DNA of 64,000 bases, taken from Planctopirus ephydatiae (GTDB lineage Bacteria; Planctomycetota; Planctomycetia; Planctomycetales; Planctomycetaceae). Within the stretch, counting starts at the first letter, position 1, and each line of letters begins with the position of its first letter. The stretch lies in assembly GCF_007752345.1 (NCBI RefSeq), contig NZ_CP036299.1:2309001-2373000 (forward strand). The letters are read 5' to 3'. Both the position numbers and the translations under genes were made by a program. The notes beneath the pieces were generated by a model. It was not told the origin of the DNA, did not search any database, and saw only the letters and a list, made by a program, of their open reading frames with translations. Positions 55,944 through 64,000 of this stretch are shown here, in pieces.

Positions 55944-56018
55944 AAGGATGGTCGGCTCACAACGATGGCCCCCATTGTTTGCAAAAGAATCTTCAAAAGA
56001 CTGGCCGGTGAATATTCA

Positions 56019-56164
56019 CAGTGCAATACCTCACCAGTGGCGACTTCTCGGAGAAGCACCTTGCCAGCTTTGAGGAATCAAGTCTCGTTGCCAGCAGATG
56101 TCGCCAACCATTCACCAGAGGGCGAGCAGGTCACTCTAGTCACCGGGAAAGGGTGATCGATCAG
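56019..56164 (-). pseudogene. Decayed fragment of a WD40 protein gene
   Basis: Read on the minus strand, about 49 codons in one frame give LIDHPFPVTRVTCSPSGEW, LATSAGNET, a TGA stop, then FLKAGKVLLREVATGEVLH. This aligns without gaps to the intact WD40 protein encoded at 58131-59270 (LIDHGFPVTSVAWSPSGEW, LATSAGDETRAFKAGEVFLREATTGEVLH). The homology stops abruptly at both ends. It is a truncated, stop-containing relic or partial duplication. Confidence 0.88.
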
Positions 56165-56992
56165 TATCATTGGCGTTCATTAGAACCGTCCGGCTGCTGA
56201 CGTGTGAATGTCAGCGAACTGACGAGCCGACGATAACGCAAGTGCTCCACCCAATGAACAGGGAGACTCACTCGAAAAAACTGGAGAATCCTGCCACTGT
56301 CGTGAATCAGCCGTTTATGACGTAGGTGGCTCAGGGAGATTTGACCGCACCCGCTTTGGCATTAAATGTCAACAATCAGGAGAATTACATGTTAGATTTC
56401 GCTCATATTGATAATTGCATGTTCTGGCGGCTTTGAGTAGGTAACCGACAGGTGAGGGTTGAGGCACCTGAACGAGGAGTTGGAATCTACACCCGAATCA
56501 GACTTGCAACCCACTATGCAAGGTCTTTTGTTCAGCCTGCTCGCCAGTCAGGAGTTTCTGTTCCAGCACTGAAGCTGGATTGTCAATTGGCCAGCAGGTA
56601 AAAACTCTCATTATGTGAGAAGCACACATTTCCGTAAAGAGCACTGCCAGTGCCTTGTGATGGTGGAGTTTTCAGTATTCTGTCCTGGAAAACTCCTCTA
56701 GGAAAAAGGGTTCTAATATCATTGTTGTATACGAACACAAGAGATTCAGGGAGTTTCTAAAGTGCTCCGTCGATCGGCAGCATTACCCGTAGTATTGGCG
56801 AACTACATAAGGTATATTTCGTAAAGTGTCTCGTCGTATGGGGTGCAAACAACTCCACCACGAACAAGCCTGACCGACGATTACTTGTAGTAGCCCATAA
56901 AGTAAAACGTTTCACTGCCCTGCAAGAGATTTCGAGTGGATAGAAATGAAGTTATATCTAATTTTTAGTATGCCCGATGGAAAGAATCGGTA
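56165..56992. other. AT-rich intergenic region with a tiny open frame and an inverted repeat
   Basis: About 830 bases without a full gene. A 15-codon frame at 56389-56436 (MLDFAHIDNCMFWRL) has an AGGAG at good spacing and may be the start of a deleted gene. GGAGTTTTC (56665-56673) and GAAAACTCC (56688-56696) form a 9-bp inverted repeat. With the WD40 relic, the segment looks like a zone of gene decay. Confidence 0.45.
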
Positions 56993-57949
56993 CTAAAAGC
57001 ACCAATGAGGAAATGAGTTTGGCATAACAGCAATAATTACCGTGCCAACGAGTCTTGCGGTATTCAAACCTATTGAGTCATTGAAGCTTCTCCAGCGAAA
57101 CTTTCTCGACTCGCGACGGTAACAGTAAGTCAGCCACCTGATCAGATTGATGAGACCAACTCCGAGCGATGCGGGAAAAATCGCAAGGATTAACCCAATC
57201 AGCATGATGAACCAGAACTTGTAACTCCGGTAGCGAAATTCTTCTGATGCATCTGGAGGCCTATGACCGGCAGCAACTTCATCGACTGGATTGAGTTCAA
57301 AGTTCTTCTCTGGCAATGCCTGGCTTTGGACATTCAACTCTTTGGCCTGAAGAGACCATCGCACATCAGTTATAGCAAAGATTCCATAGATCAATAGGAG
57401 GATCGAGCAGGCCATAGTTGTTAACCAGCCAAAGAACTCGTCTCCCAAGCTCTTATCACTTGTGCCCGTGATCTCGGTGAGGACGACTCGAAGATACTCA
57501 TCGAGTTCGAACGTTCGACTTCTTGTCTCTGGGGATGATTGATCGCAAGTTGATCGTTGGGAACCGCTAGCGGTCTTTTTCCAATCTTTTGAGTACCGAT
57601 TGGAAGAACGATGTGTGTAGTCTTCGGAGGGTTCATCTGTCTCATTGCGTTCGTAACTATCAGTCTCCCATGTTGGCCATTTCGCGAAAGTTTCAGCGAA
57701 ATCTATAGGGTTGGCCAGGTGTGGATGAAACCTGGCGCGATAGTAGGCTCTTTCATTAGGATCATTCAGAGCCTCGAAGGCTGCAATGACCTCGATGAGT
57801 TGATCAGCAGCTTTTGGATCGGGATTTCTGTCGGGATGGAAAAACTTCGCACGCTGACGGAAGGCGAGCTTGAGATCATTTTCGGCGACCTCGACAGAGA
57901 CGTTGAGTATCTCAAAAGGACTCCGGTGAAATGGATAACGATTTCGCAT
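56993..57949 (-). CDS. Membrane protein with N-terminal J domain
   Basis: A 318-residue protein. The J domain covers about residues 6-75, with the HPD motif at 38-40 (FFHPDRNPDP) that activates DnaK ATPase. No Gly/Phe-rich or zinc region follows, so it is a type III J protein. A charged linker (about 95-160) leads to two transmembrane segments (about 175-196, WLTTMACSILLLIYGIFAI; and 246-270, FWFIMLIGLILAIFP), so it is membrane-anchored. It probably recruits DnaK to a membrane site. The gene is more AT-rich than most neighbours and its right flank is a decay zone. Confidence 0.85.
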   Translation of the reverse strand: MRNRYPFHRSPFEILNVSVEVAENDLKLAFRQRAKFFHPDRNPDPKAADQLIEVIAAFEALNDPNERAYYRARFHPHLANPIDFAETFAKWPTWETDSYERNETDEPSEDYTHRSSNRYSKDWKKTASGSQRSTCDQSSPETRSRTFELDEYLRVVLTEITGTSDKSLGDEFFGWLTTMACSILLLIYGIFAITDVRWSLQAKELNVQSQALPEKNFELNPVDEVAAGHRPPDASEEFRYRSYKFWFIMLIGLILAIFPASLGVGLINLIRWLTYCYRRESRKFRWRSFNDSIGLNTARLVGTVIIAVMPNSFPHWCF

Positions 57950-58130
57950 GGCTGCTTGTACCTCGCTTCATCAGTGGAATGCTGGTAAAGCAGTGCAAAG
58001 GTCAACGATTCTTCCGACTTTGCTCAGTTCGGTTATCAGCTCTTTATCCTATGAATAGCCAAGGTGACATGAACTTGTTTTCTTGGCTTGCTGTGTCTTT
58101 CAAGACGAGTCATTTGCAGACGCCGGGGCA

Positions 58131-59270
58131 TCAAGGACACGGAATTGCAGGTGGAGGTGGCCATTTCGCTTCGGGTGACTGGTTTGGCTTGGGAACAGTT
58201 AACGTGGAAACCGAGAGTCCGGGCTGTGCCTGAAGCCCTTGCACATCAGAGATTTGTGCTGTTTGATCTCGACCAACAGTGATCATTCGATTGGCGGATG
58301 GACTCAGTGCCACTCCCGTAATCTGGGAAGTGTGGGATTCATCAAGGGCCAGTTGATCGCCGGAATCGACAGTCCAGATGTGGGTTTCGTTCTTACCAGC
58401 AAATCGCCCCCCTGAACCTGTAATGGCAATAGGGAGCCGGGGAGTTTGACTGGTCGCGGTGACAATTCTTCGAACTGGTCGGGCATGGCCACCATAAAAG
58501 CCTAATGGCTGTCCGTCTTTGGTCTGAAAGACAAAACACTTCTCATCGAGACCACCGCAAATCAGGAAATCACTTTGAGGTGTGAATTGAATCGCCAGAA
58601 CAGGGCGTTCAAATCCCGTCAGCTTGTGAAGTACCTCACCAGTGGTCGCTTCTCGAAGAAACACTTCGCCAGCTTTGAAGGCTCGAGTCTCATCGCCTGC
58701 CGATGTCGCCAACCATTCACCAGAGGGAGACCAGGCCACGCTGGTGACCGGGAAACCGTGATCAATCAGCATGAACTGGCGCTGGGCCGTTTCCACCAGA
58801 AAGACTCGGGCCGCTTCATCGTCACAGGCCGTCGCCAGTCGTTTTCCATCCGGACTCCATGCCAGATCCAGCACATAACCACGGTGGCCGGGAAGTGTTT
58901 TCAGCGGTTCCAGAGTAGGGTTTCCATCTGTCCCTGCGTTAACTTTCAATAGCTGTACGGATTGGTAACTTCCAGCCGCCAGCGTCGATCCATCGGGTGA
59001 AAACGAGATTCCACGCACTTGACCTGCGGGCCAGTTCCAAGTGTGAAGTTTGGAACCGTCCAGATGGGTCAGCAGGATCGATTTATCGAGTCCCACTGCA
59101 ATCCACGGCTGGTGTGGATGTGCTGCGACAGAATAGGCTGGCCCATCAAGTTTTACCGTTTTGACCGACTTCAGCTTGATCGTGGGGAGATCCTGAGCCT
59201 GCGTTTCGAGGGCGCAGAGCATCACACCGAATCCGGCAATGAGCCAAAGCAGCCAGCGTTGATGGGTCAT
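58131..59270 (-). CDS. Secreted WD40 repeat protein
   Basis: A 379-residue protein; ATG 59270 opens a signal peptide (MTHQRWLLWLIAGFGVMLCALETQAQ). About six to seven WD40 blades follow, with typical pieces GHRGYVLDLAWSPDGKRLATACDDEAARVF and VTSVAWSPSGEWLATSAGDE. The last blade includes the TGSGGRFAGKNETHIWTVD segment. WD40 propellers are protein-binding platforms; planctomycetes often encode them next to DUF1501 and cytochrome-type genes. The partner is unknown. The C-terminus is a Pro-rich tail. A decayed copy of part of the gene lies at 56019-56164. Confidence 0.9.
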   Translation of the reverse strand: MTHQRWLLWLIAGFGVMLCALETQAQDLPTIKLKSVKTVKLDGPAYSVAAHPHQPWIAVGLDKSILLTHLDGSKLHTWNWPAGQVRGISFSPDGSTLAAGSYQSVQLLKVNAGTDGNPTLEPLKTLPGHRGYVLDLAWSPDGKRLATACDDEAARVFLVETAQRQFMLIDHGFPVTSVAWSPSGEWLATSAGDETRAFKAGEVFLREATTGEVLHKLTGFERPVLAIQFTPQSDFLICGGLDEKCFVFQTKDGQPLGFYGGHARPVRRIVTATSQTPRLPIAITGSGGRFAGKNETHIWTVDSGDQLALDESHTSQITGVALSPSANRMITVGRDQTAQISDVQGLQAQPGLSVSTLTVPKPNQSPEAKWPPPPAIPCP

Positions 59271-60064
59271 CACAAAGGGAATCCTTTTTCGTGTGGCAAT
59301 CGTCGGCTGATTCGAAGTGATCACGAGTTGATATCCGGCGTCTTCCCGCAATCAGTTTTCCAAATTGCCGTTGGGCGGATAGTCAATCAATGAATGACAG
59401 ACCATCTGTACTTCAAACCGACATGGTCGAAGTTGCAAGTTGAATTTCGTGAGATCAAGTTTCAATGGATCAAGTTTTACCGTGCCGAAAATTTTGAAAG
59501 TCAAGGCATGCCCAGGCTGAGTTCGCATTCTCACTCACGCAAGGTGCTGTCAGGAATGTCAAACAATTCTGCCAATATCGATAACCACGCATGTGATGCT
59601 GAAACGCATTGACCATGCGAGTCTGCAGTTTACTCTCAGAAGAACTGAAAGGGATCGTCTGCATGGCCAGAAGTTCATTTCCGAGAAAAACCATGGCTGA
59701 AGCGATTGCAGGTTTCCTGTAAGATCGAAATGATGAAGGCTGTATGAAGCTTGGATCATGCTCAAAGACAGAAGTTGTTTGGTTCATATCCTTGATGAGT
59801 TAAACTGTGCAGCTGCTGAGCCTGTGTTATGGATTGATGCAGTGTGGATACAGCCGGGAAACTTGAAGCTGCAATGTTCTCAATGGCAATTCGATTGTGA
59901 TTTGAAAGAAATTGCTCGAGTGCTTCGAGATTCGACTGTGATAATGTTTTGTCGGTACAAGGTTTGTGAGTAATAGGTTTGTCGGCTCAATCTTTGTTCG
60001 ATTGAGTGTGGATAATCCTGATGATTCGAAATGTCTGGTTGACTTCTAACGGGAATCCAGCGAC
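59271..60064. other. Intergenic region before purF
   Basis: About 790 bases without a recognised gene; several open frames of 60-100 codons overlap one another on both strands and lack family features. A perfect inverted repeat CTCAATC/GATTGAG lies at 59986-60006, about 60 bases before purF. Confidence 0.45.
59986..60006. promoter_or_regulatory. Inverted repeat upstream of purF, candidate operator
   Basis: CTCAATC (59986-59992) and GATTGAG (60000-60006) are perfectly complementary with a 7-base spacer. Its position upstream of a purine gene suggests an operator, but it does not match a site I know. Confidence 0.35.
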
Positions 60065-61672
60065 ATGGCGGAATTGCATCACGAGTGCGGTGTAGCGGCG
60101 ATCTACCACTTGCCTGGATTGGTGGAGAGCCCGCTGGCACCGCGACAGGGAGCAAGTCATACCTCGTGGCATATGCCGCGACTTTTGCTGGAGATTCAAA
60201 ACCGAGGGCAACTGGCCGCCGGGATGACGTCGTACGATCCCGAAAGTGCCCAGATTCTGGAAACCCACAAAGATGTGGGGACGGTCTCTGAGGTTTTTGA
60301 CATTCAGCATCAGGATCGATATCTCCCCTTGATGCAAAGGCTCAAGGGGCCAGCAGCCATCGGGCATGTTCGTTATGCGACTTGTGGCAAAGAAGACCGC
60401 TGCTATGCCCATCCTTTTGAACGGACGCATATCGAGAAGAACAAGTGGTTTTCGTTTGCCTTCAATGGGCAGATTGCCAACTACACGCAGTTGATGGAAG
60501 AGATTCAGGCCAAGCGGGAGTTTCATCTCGCCCGACAGACCGATACTGAAATTCTGATGCACCTGATTTCACAGCAGCTTTCCGGTGACCGCCGCCCCTC
60601 GCTGGTCGAGCTGTTGACTGAACTCTCCAAAAAGCTGGATGGGGCTTACAATATCGTCTTTCTGAATGCACTGGGTGAAATGTTTGTCGCCCGTGATCCA
60701 CTGGGGCTGCGGCCACTCTGCTACGCCATTGAAGGGCCCATGTTCGCCGCCGCCAGTGAAAGTGTGGCCTTGTCGAATCTTGGCTTTCGCAATGAGAACA
60801 TTCACACGCTGGCCCCTGGGCATGCTGTCATTATTCAGAACAATCAGATCGAAGTGAAAAAATTTGCCGAATCACCCAAGACGGCGCATTGCTTCTTCGA
60901 GTGGATCTATTTTGCCAACGTGGCCAGTACGCTCGATGAGCGTAGCGTTTATCTTTCGCGAAAAGCTCTCGGCGAAGAACTTGCTGCCCTCGAAGATATT
61001 GAGCGTGGCGATGACCTGATCGTGGTTCCTGTTCCCGATACTTCGAAAGCTGCTGCCGACGCAATGGCCTACAAACTGGGTGTGCCCAGTCTCGAAGGGC
61101 TGATTCGTAATCGATATATCGGTCGGACGTTTATTGAAGGCAAAGACCGCGCCGATAAAGCCCGGCTCAAGTACACGCCTCTTCGTGAAGTTCTCGAGGG
61201 AAAGCGGGTGCTCTTGGTCGAAGATACCATTGTTCGCTCCACGACAATGCAGGTGCTGATCTCGCAGTTACGCGAGCGTGGTGGTGCCAGGGAAGTTCAT
61301 GTCCGCGTCGCCTGCCCGCCGATTGTGGCGCCTTGTTTCTACGGGATCGATATGTCATCGATCAGTGAGCTGTTTGCACCTCGATTCATTCAGTCGAATG
61401 CCGAACTGACGACAGAAGTTCAGGCAGAGATGGCTCGCGTGCTGGGTGCAGACTCTTTGCGATATCTGCCGTTGCCTGCCATTGCTCGCAGCCTCGGGAT
61501 GTCCGAAAGCAAACTGTGCAGGGGCTGTTTGACAGGCGAGTATCCCACGCCGATGGGTGAGCAGCTCTATCAACTGGCTGTGGATGATGCCGCCAAGAAG
61601 CGACAGGGAATCCACGTCGCCCCTCGCAGAACTTACGAGCAGGCCCAGGTTGTCGCTTGTTCGACCAATTAG
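60065..61672 (+). CDS. purF: Amidophosphoribosyltransferase
   Basis: A 535-residue enzyme that catalyses the first committed step of purine synthesis from PRPP and glutamine. The N-terminal nucleophile is C8 (HHECGVA), implying removal of a 7-residue propeptide. Further glutaminase pieces are [17 protein letters not shown], and FNGQIANY. The PRPP loop is [14 protein letters not shown]. The Cys residues at [20 protein letters not shown] and LCRGC suggest the oxygen-sensitive 4Fe-4S type, as in Bacillus. The stretch between Cys8 and QNRGQ is about ten residues longer than usual. A long leader with an inverted repeat precedes it. Confidence 0.96.
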   Translation: MAELHHECGVAAIYHLPGLVESPLAPRQGASHTSWHMPRLLLEIQNRGQLAAGMTSYDPESAQILETHKDVGTVSEVFDIQHQDRYLPLMQRLKGPAAIGHVRYATCGKEDRCYAHPFERTHIEKNKWFSFAFNGQIANYTQLMEEIQAKREFHLARQTDTEILMHLISQQLSGDRRPSLVELLTELSKKLDGAYNIVFLNALGEMFVARDPLGLRPLCYAIEGPMFAAASESVALSNLGFRNENIHTLAPGHAVIIQNNQIEVKKFAESPKTAHCFFEWIYFANVASTLDERSVYLSRKALGEELAALEDIERGDDLIVVPVPDTSKAAADAMAYKLGVPSLEGLIRNRYIGRTFIEGKDRADKARLKYTPLREVLEGKRVLLVEDTIVRSTTMQVLISQLRERGGAREVHVRVACPPIVAPCFYGIDMSSISELFAPRFIQSNAELTTEVQAEMARVLGADSLRYLPLPAIARSLGMSESKLCRGCLTGEYPTPMGEQLYQLAVDDAAKKRQGIHVAPRRTYEQAQVVACSTN

Positions 61673-61903
61673 AACATGCTTTGTTGCTCGACATCGCCAC
61701 ATGTCAATGGGAGCAGATTTCTCCCTGACGATGGAGACGGTAAACCGTGCGGCCGAACTCCGCCAGTCCGGGACTATTGTCTCTTGCCGTCTGCGAGTGA
61801 TCTTTCTTTCGATGAGGATGTTTCAAGGTTTTGAAACTTTGTATTCTCATCGTGTAAACGGCAGGCTGGGGCCTGTCCTTCGAATTGGAAAGTGTCCCGA
61901 ATC
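61673..61903. other. Intergenic region between purF and dnaE
   Basis: About 230 bases. No RNA gene, terminator or convincing small frame is seen. It presumably holds the dnaE promoter. Confidence 0.45.
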
Positions 61904-64000
61904 ATGACTTCATCTCGCCCCTTCGCACATCTGCATTGTCACTCACAGTTCAGCCTGCTGGATGGTGCGACGAGACTCGATGGTCTGATCAACAAAGTTA
62001 AAGCTTCGGGGATGAACTCCGTCGCGATTACCGATCATGGGAATCTGTATGGCGCGCTCGACTTCTATCTGATGGCCAAAGGGGCCGGCGTTAACCCTAT
62101 CCTGGGGATGGAGGCCTACATCGCTCCTGGCTCAAGGCTGGAAAAATCGGGTGCTTCCAGAATGAAAGAGGCAAGTTATCACCTGACATTACTCGCCATG
62201 AACCGAGTCGGTTTTCAGAATCTCGTCAAGCTGTCCTCGAAAGCGTTTATTGAGGGCTTTTACTACAAGCCCCGCATCGATAAAGAAATTCTGGAAGCTC
62301 ACAGCGAAGGATTGATCTGTCTTTCCGGTTGTGCTGCTGGGGAACTTTCACAGTTGTTGCTGGGCGAACGATTCGAAGATGCGGAGAAGCTTTGCCACTG
62401 GTATTCGAAGACGTTTGGCGACCGGTTCTTTATGGAGATTCAGAACGCGGGGTATCAGATCCAGCGGGATTGTCTCGAACGGACGGTCGATCTGGCGAAG
62501 AAAATGGGCTTACCACTCGTCGCCACCAATGACGCCCACTATCTGAATACTGAAGATGCTGCTGTTCAGGATGTCCTGCTGTGCGTGAATACGAAGTCGG
62601 AACGCAGCGACCCGAAGCGTATGAAGATGGAAGGGAACCAACTCTTCGTTCGCACACCCGAAGAAATGTACGCCGCTTTTGAAGGATTCGAAGATGCCGT
62701 AGCCATGTCACAGCAGATTGCCGACAGGGTGGATATTGATCTCGACCTCAAAACAAGACATTTTCCTGTTTTTACAACTCCCGACGATAAGCGGGATATC
62801 GACTACCTGCGCGAGCTGTGCGAAGAAGGCCTCAAGTGGCGGTATGGCGAAGAAAACATTCGCCAGGAGCATCGCGATCGACTCGCTTTCGAGCTGAGTG
62901 TGATCGAAAAGATGGGCTATCCCAGCTACTTCCTGATTGTGTGGGACTTTGTTCGATTTGCTATCGAGAAAGGGATTCCCGCCAGTGCGAGAGGTTCGGC
63001 CTGTGGTGCTCTCGTCGCTTATGTGTTAGGGCTGAGCCATGTCTGCCCCATCAAATACGATCTGCTCTTCGAACGCTTTCTTGATCCCAGTCGTACTGAG
63101 CCGCCTGATATCGATATCGACTTCTGCCGTGATCGAAGGCAGGACGTGATCGATTACACCAAGGCCAAATACGGCGAAGCCAACGTTTCGCAGATTGGCA
63201 CCTTTGGAACATTGAAGGCCAAGGCCGCGATTCGCGATGTCGGCCGGGTGTTGGCAGTCCCCCTGAAGCGTGTGGATGAAATTGCCAAACTCGTCCCCGA
63301 AGAATTGGGCATTGAGTTAAAAGAGGCGCTAGAGAAAAGCAGTGATCTGAAAGCGGCCTACGATACAGACCCGCAGATCCGCGAGTTGTTTGATTACGCT
63401 ATTCAACTCGAAGGTCTGGCCCGCAGTGCGGGCACTCATGCTGCGGGAGTGGTGGTTTCTGATCGCCCCATTTCTGACTACGTGCCACTGCAGACAATCA
63501 GTGGCAAGACAGACCTTGTCACGCAATGGGAAGGGCCCACAGTCGAGAAGGCCGGTCTTCTCAAAATGGACTTTCTCGGCCTGCGAAATCTCACGATTCT
63601 TGATAAGGCCGTCAAGAACGTTGCTCTTCATCGGGGAGTCACCATCGACCCCGTGAAGTTGCCACTCGATGACAAGGAGACTTATGCGCTTCTGCAGCGT
63701 GGCGAAACGAAGGGGATCTTTCAGCTCGAATCGGGCGGCATGCGCGACCTGCTGACCAAGATGAAGCCCGATAGCTTTAATGACATCATTGCGACATCGG
63801 CACTTTATCGCCCCGGGCCACTGGAAGGTGGCATGGTGATGACCTATGTCGAGGTGAAGCATAGACGGGCACCGCTGCCGCGAGTTCATCCCATCATGGA
63901 TGCGATCCTGGATGAAACGTACGGCGTCATGGTCTACCAGGAACAGGTGATGCGAATTCTGAATCGGCTGGGCGGCATCGATCTGCCTCAGTCGTATCAG
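61904..64000 (+). CDS. dnaE: DNA polymerase III alpha subunit, 3'-truncated by the window end
   Basis: From ATG 61904 the frame is open to the last base, giving 699 codons of an expected roughly 1150-1200. The PHP domain begins at once (HLHCHSQFSLLDGA, AITDHGNLYG). The catalytic Asp residues are D402 and D404 in PPDIDIDF, matching E. coli D401 and D403. The polymerase palm and thumb motifs GSACGALVAY and SAGTHAAGVVVSDRP are present. It is DnaE1-like, the replicative polymerase. No strong ribosome site precedes the start. The beta-binding and C-terminal tau-binding regions lie beyond the window. Confidence 0.96.
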   Translation, partial: MTSSRPFAHLHCHSQFSLLDGATRLDGLINKVKASGMNSVAITDHGNLYGALDFYLMAKGAGVNPILGMEAYIAPGSRLEKSGASRMKEASYHLTLLAMNRVGFQNLVKLSSKAFIEGFYYKPRIDKEILEAHSEGLICLSGCAAGELSQLLLGERFEDAEKLCHWYSKTFGDRFFMEIQNAGYQIQRDCLERTVDLAKKMGLPLVATNDAHYLNTEDAAVQDVLLCVNTKSERSDPKRMKMEGNQLFVRTPEEMYAAFEGFEDAVAMSQQIADRVDIDLDLKTRHFPVFTTPDDKRDIDYLRELCEEGLKWRYGEENIRQEHRDRLAFELSVIEKMGYPSYFLIVWDFVRFAIEKGIPASARGSACGALVAYVLGLSHVCPIKYDLLFERFLDPSRTEPPDIDIDFCRDRRQDVIDYTKAKYGEANVSQIGTFGTLKAKAAIRDVGRVLAVPLKRVDEIAKLVPEELGIELKEALEKSSDLKAAYDTDPQIRELFDYAIQLEGLARSAGTHAAGVVVSDRPISDYVPLQTISGKTDLVTQWEGPTVEKAGLLKMDFLGLRNLTILDKAVKNVALHRGVTIDPVKLPLDDKETYALLQRGETKGIFQLESGGMRDLLTKMKPDSFNDIIATSALYRPGPLEGGMVMTYVEVKHRRAPLPRVHPIMDAILDETYGVMVYQEQVMRILNRLGGIDLPQSYQ

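Noticed and set aside
56389-56436. 15-codon frame with a good ribosome site considered as a small protein gene
   Set aside because: It is too short to support on sequence alone; it is only mentioned as a possible remnant.
59470-59787. 105-codon minus-strand frame upstream of the WD40 gene
   Set aside because: It overlaps other open frames on both strands, has no ribosome site and shows no family resemblance.

Overview
The window reads as chromosomal DNA of a planctomycete (Planctomycetota), most like the Planctopirus/Gimesia type. This is inferred from content, not from a marker gene: a DUF1501 protein with a twin-arginine start, a secreted formylglycine sulfatase, a four-repeat DUF11 surface protein, an MfnB-type enzyme of the archaeal-like C1 pathway, secreted WD40 proteins, and moderate GC. 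Genes lie on both strands in short operons. No phage, insertion sequence, CRISPR array or rRNA gene was seen.

Layout. 1-4.5 kb: tail of a sugar isomerase/epimerase, an OmpH-like lipoprotein, a DUF11 protein and an HNH nuclease. 4.7-5.7 kb: a minus-strand array of eight tRNA or tRNA-like genes, several with non-canonical features. 6-9 kb: sulfatase, a small gene broken by a frameshift, an ordinary tRNA-Arg and a DUF2256 protein. 9-16.5 kb: TlpA-type thioredoxin fusion, alpha-isopropylmalate/homocitrate synthase relative without regulatory domain, a secreted unknown, RecQ and Hsp20. 16.8-24.6 kb: an mdtABC-like RND efflux operon. 24.7-29.3 kb: protein kinase, UvrD/PcrA helicase overlapping tsaB, and a GNAT enzyme. 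29.3-36.8 kb: typA, mfnB, a secreted HAD phosphatase, a TPR protein, an HtrA-like protease and thiL. 36.8-48.8 kb: a Ski2-like helicase with 5-formyl-THF cyclo-ligase, a secreted peroxiredoxin, a POT transporter, an SRPBCC protein, an isomerase, pgk, gamma carbonic anhydrase and a Zn-PLC/DUF4332 fusion. 49-53.7 kb: an ECF sigma/membrane protein/Spy-like sensor module, a lipoprotein and a DEAD-box RNA helicase. 54-60 kb: DUF1501 protein, a decayed WD40 fragment, a membrane J-domain protein and an intact WD40 protein. 60-64 kb: purF and the first 699 codons of dnaE.

How genes work together. The clearest functional groups are the tripartite drug efflux system (adaptor plus two heteromeric pump subunits, no outer-membrane factor here), the ECF sigma/anti-sigma-like/periplasmic sensor module, and the thiL-helicase-cyclo-ligase run. 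Housekeeping genes (pgk, purF, dnaE, typA, tsaB, uvrD, recQ) are interspersed with envelope genes.

The observations most worth checking are the aberrant tRNA array, the in-place WD40 relic matching the intact gene 2.5 kb away, the frameshifted small gene, the CnrHYX-like sigma module, and the tyrosine-kinase-like catalytic loop of the protein kinase. I saw no single locus that I can confidently call a new system. All calls were made by reading the sequence and translations; no database search was run.
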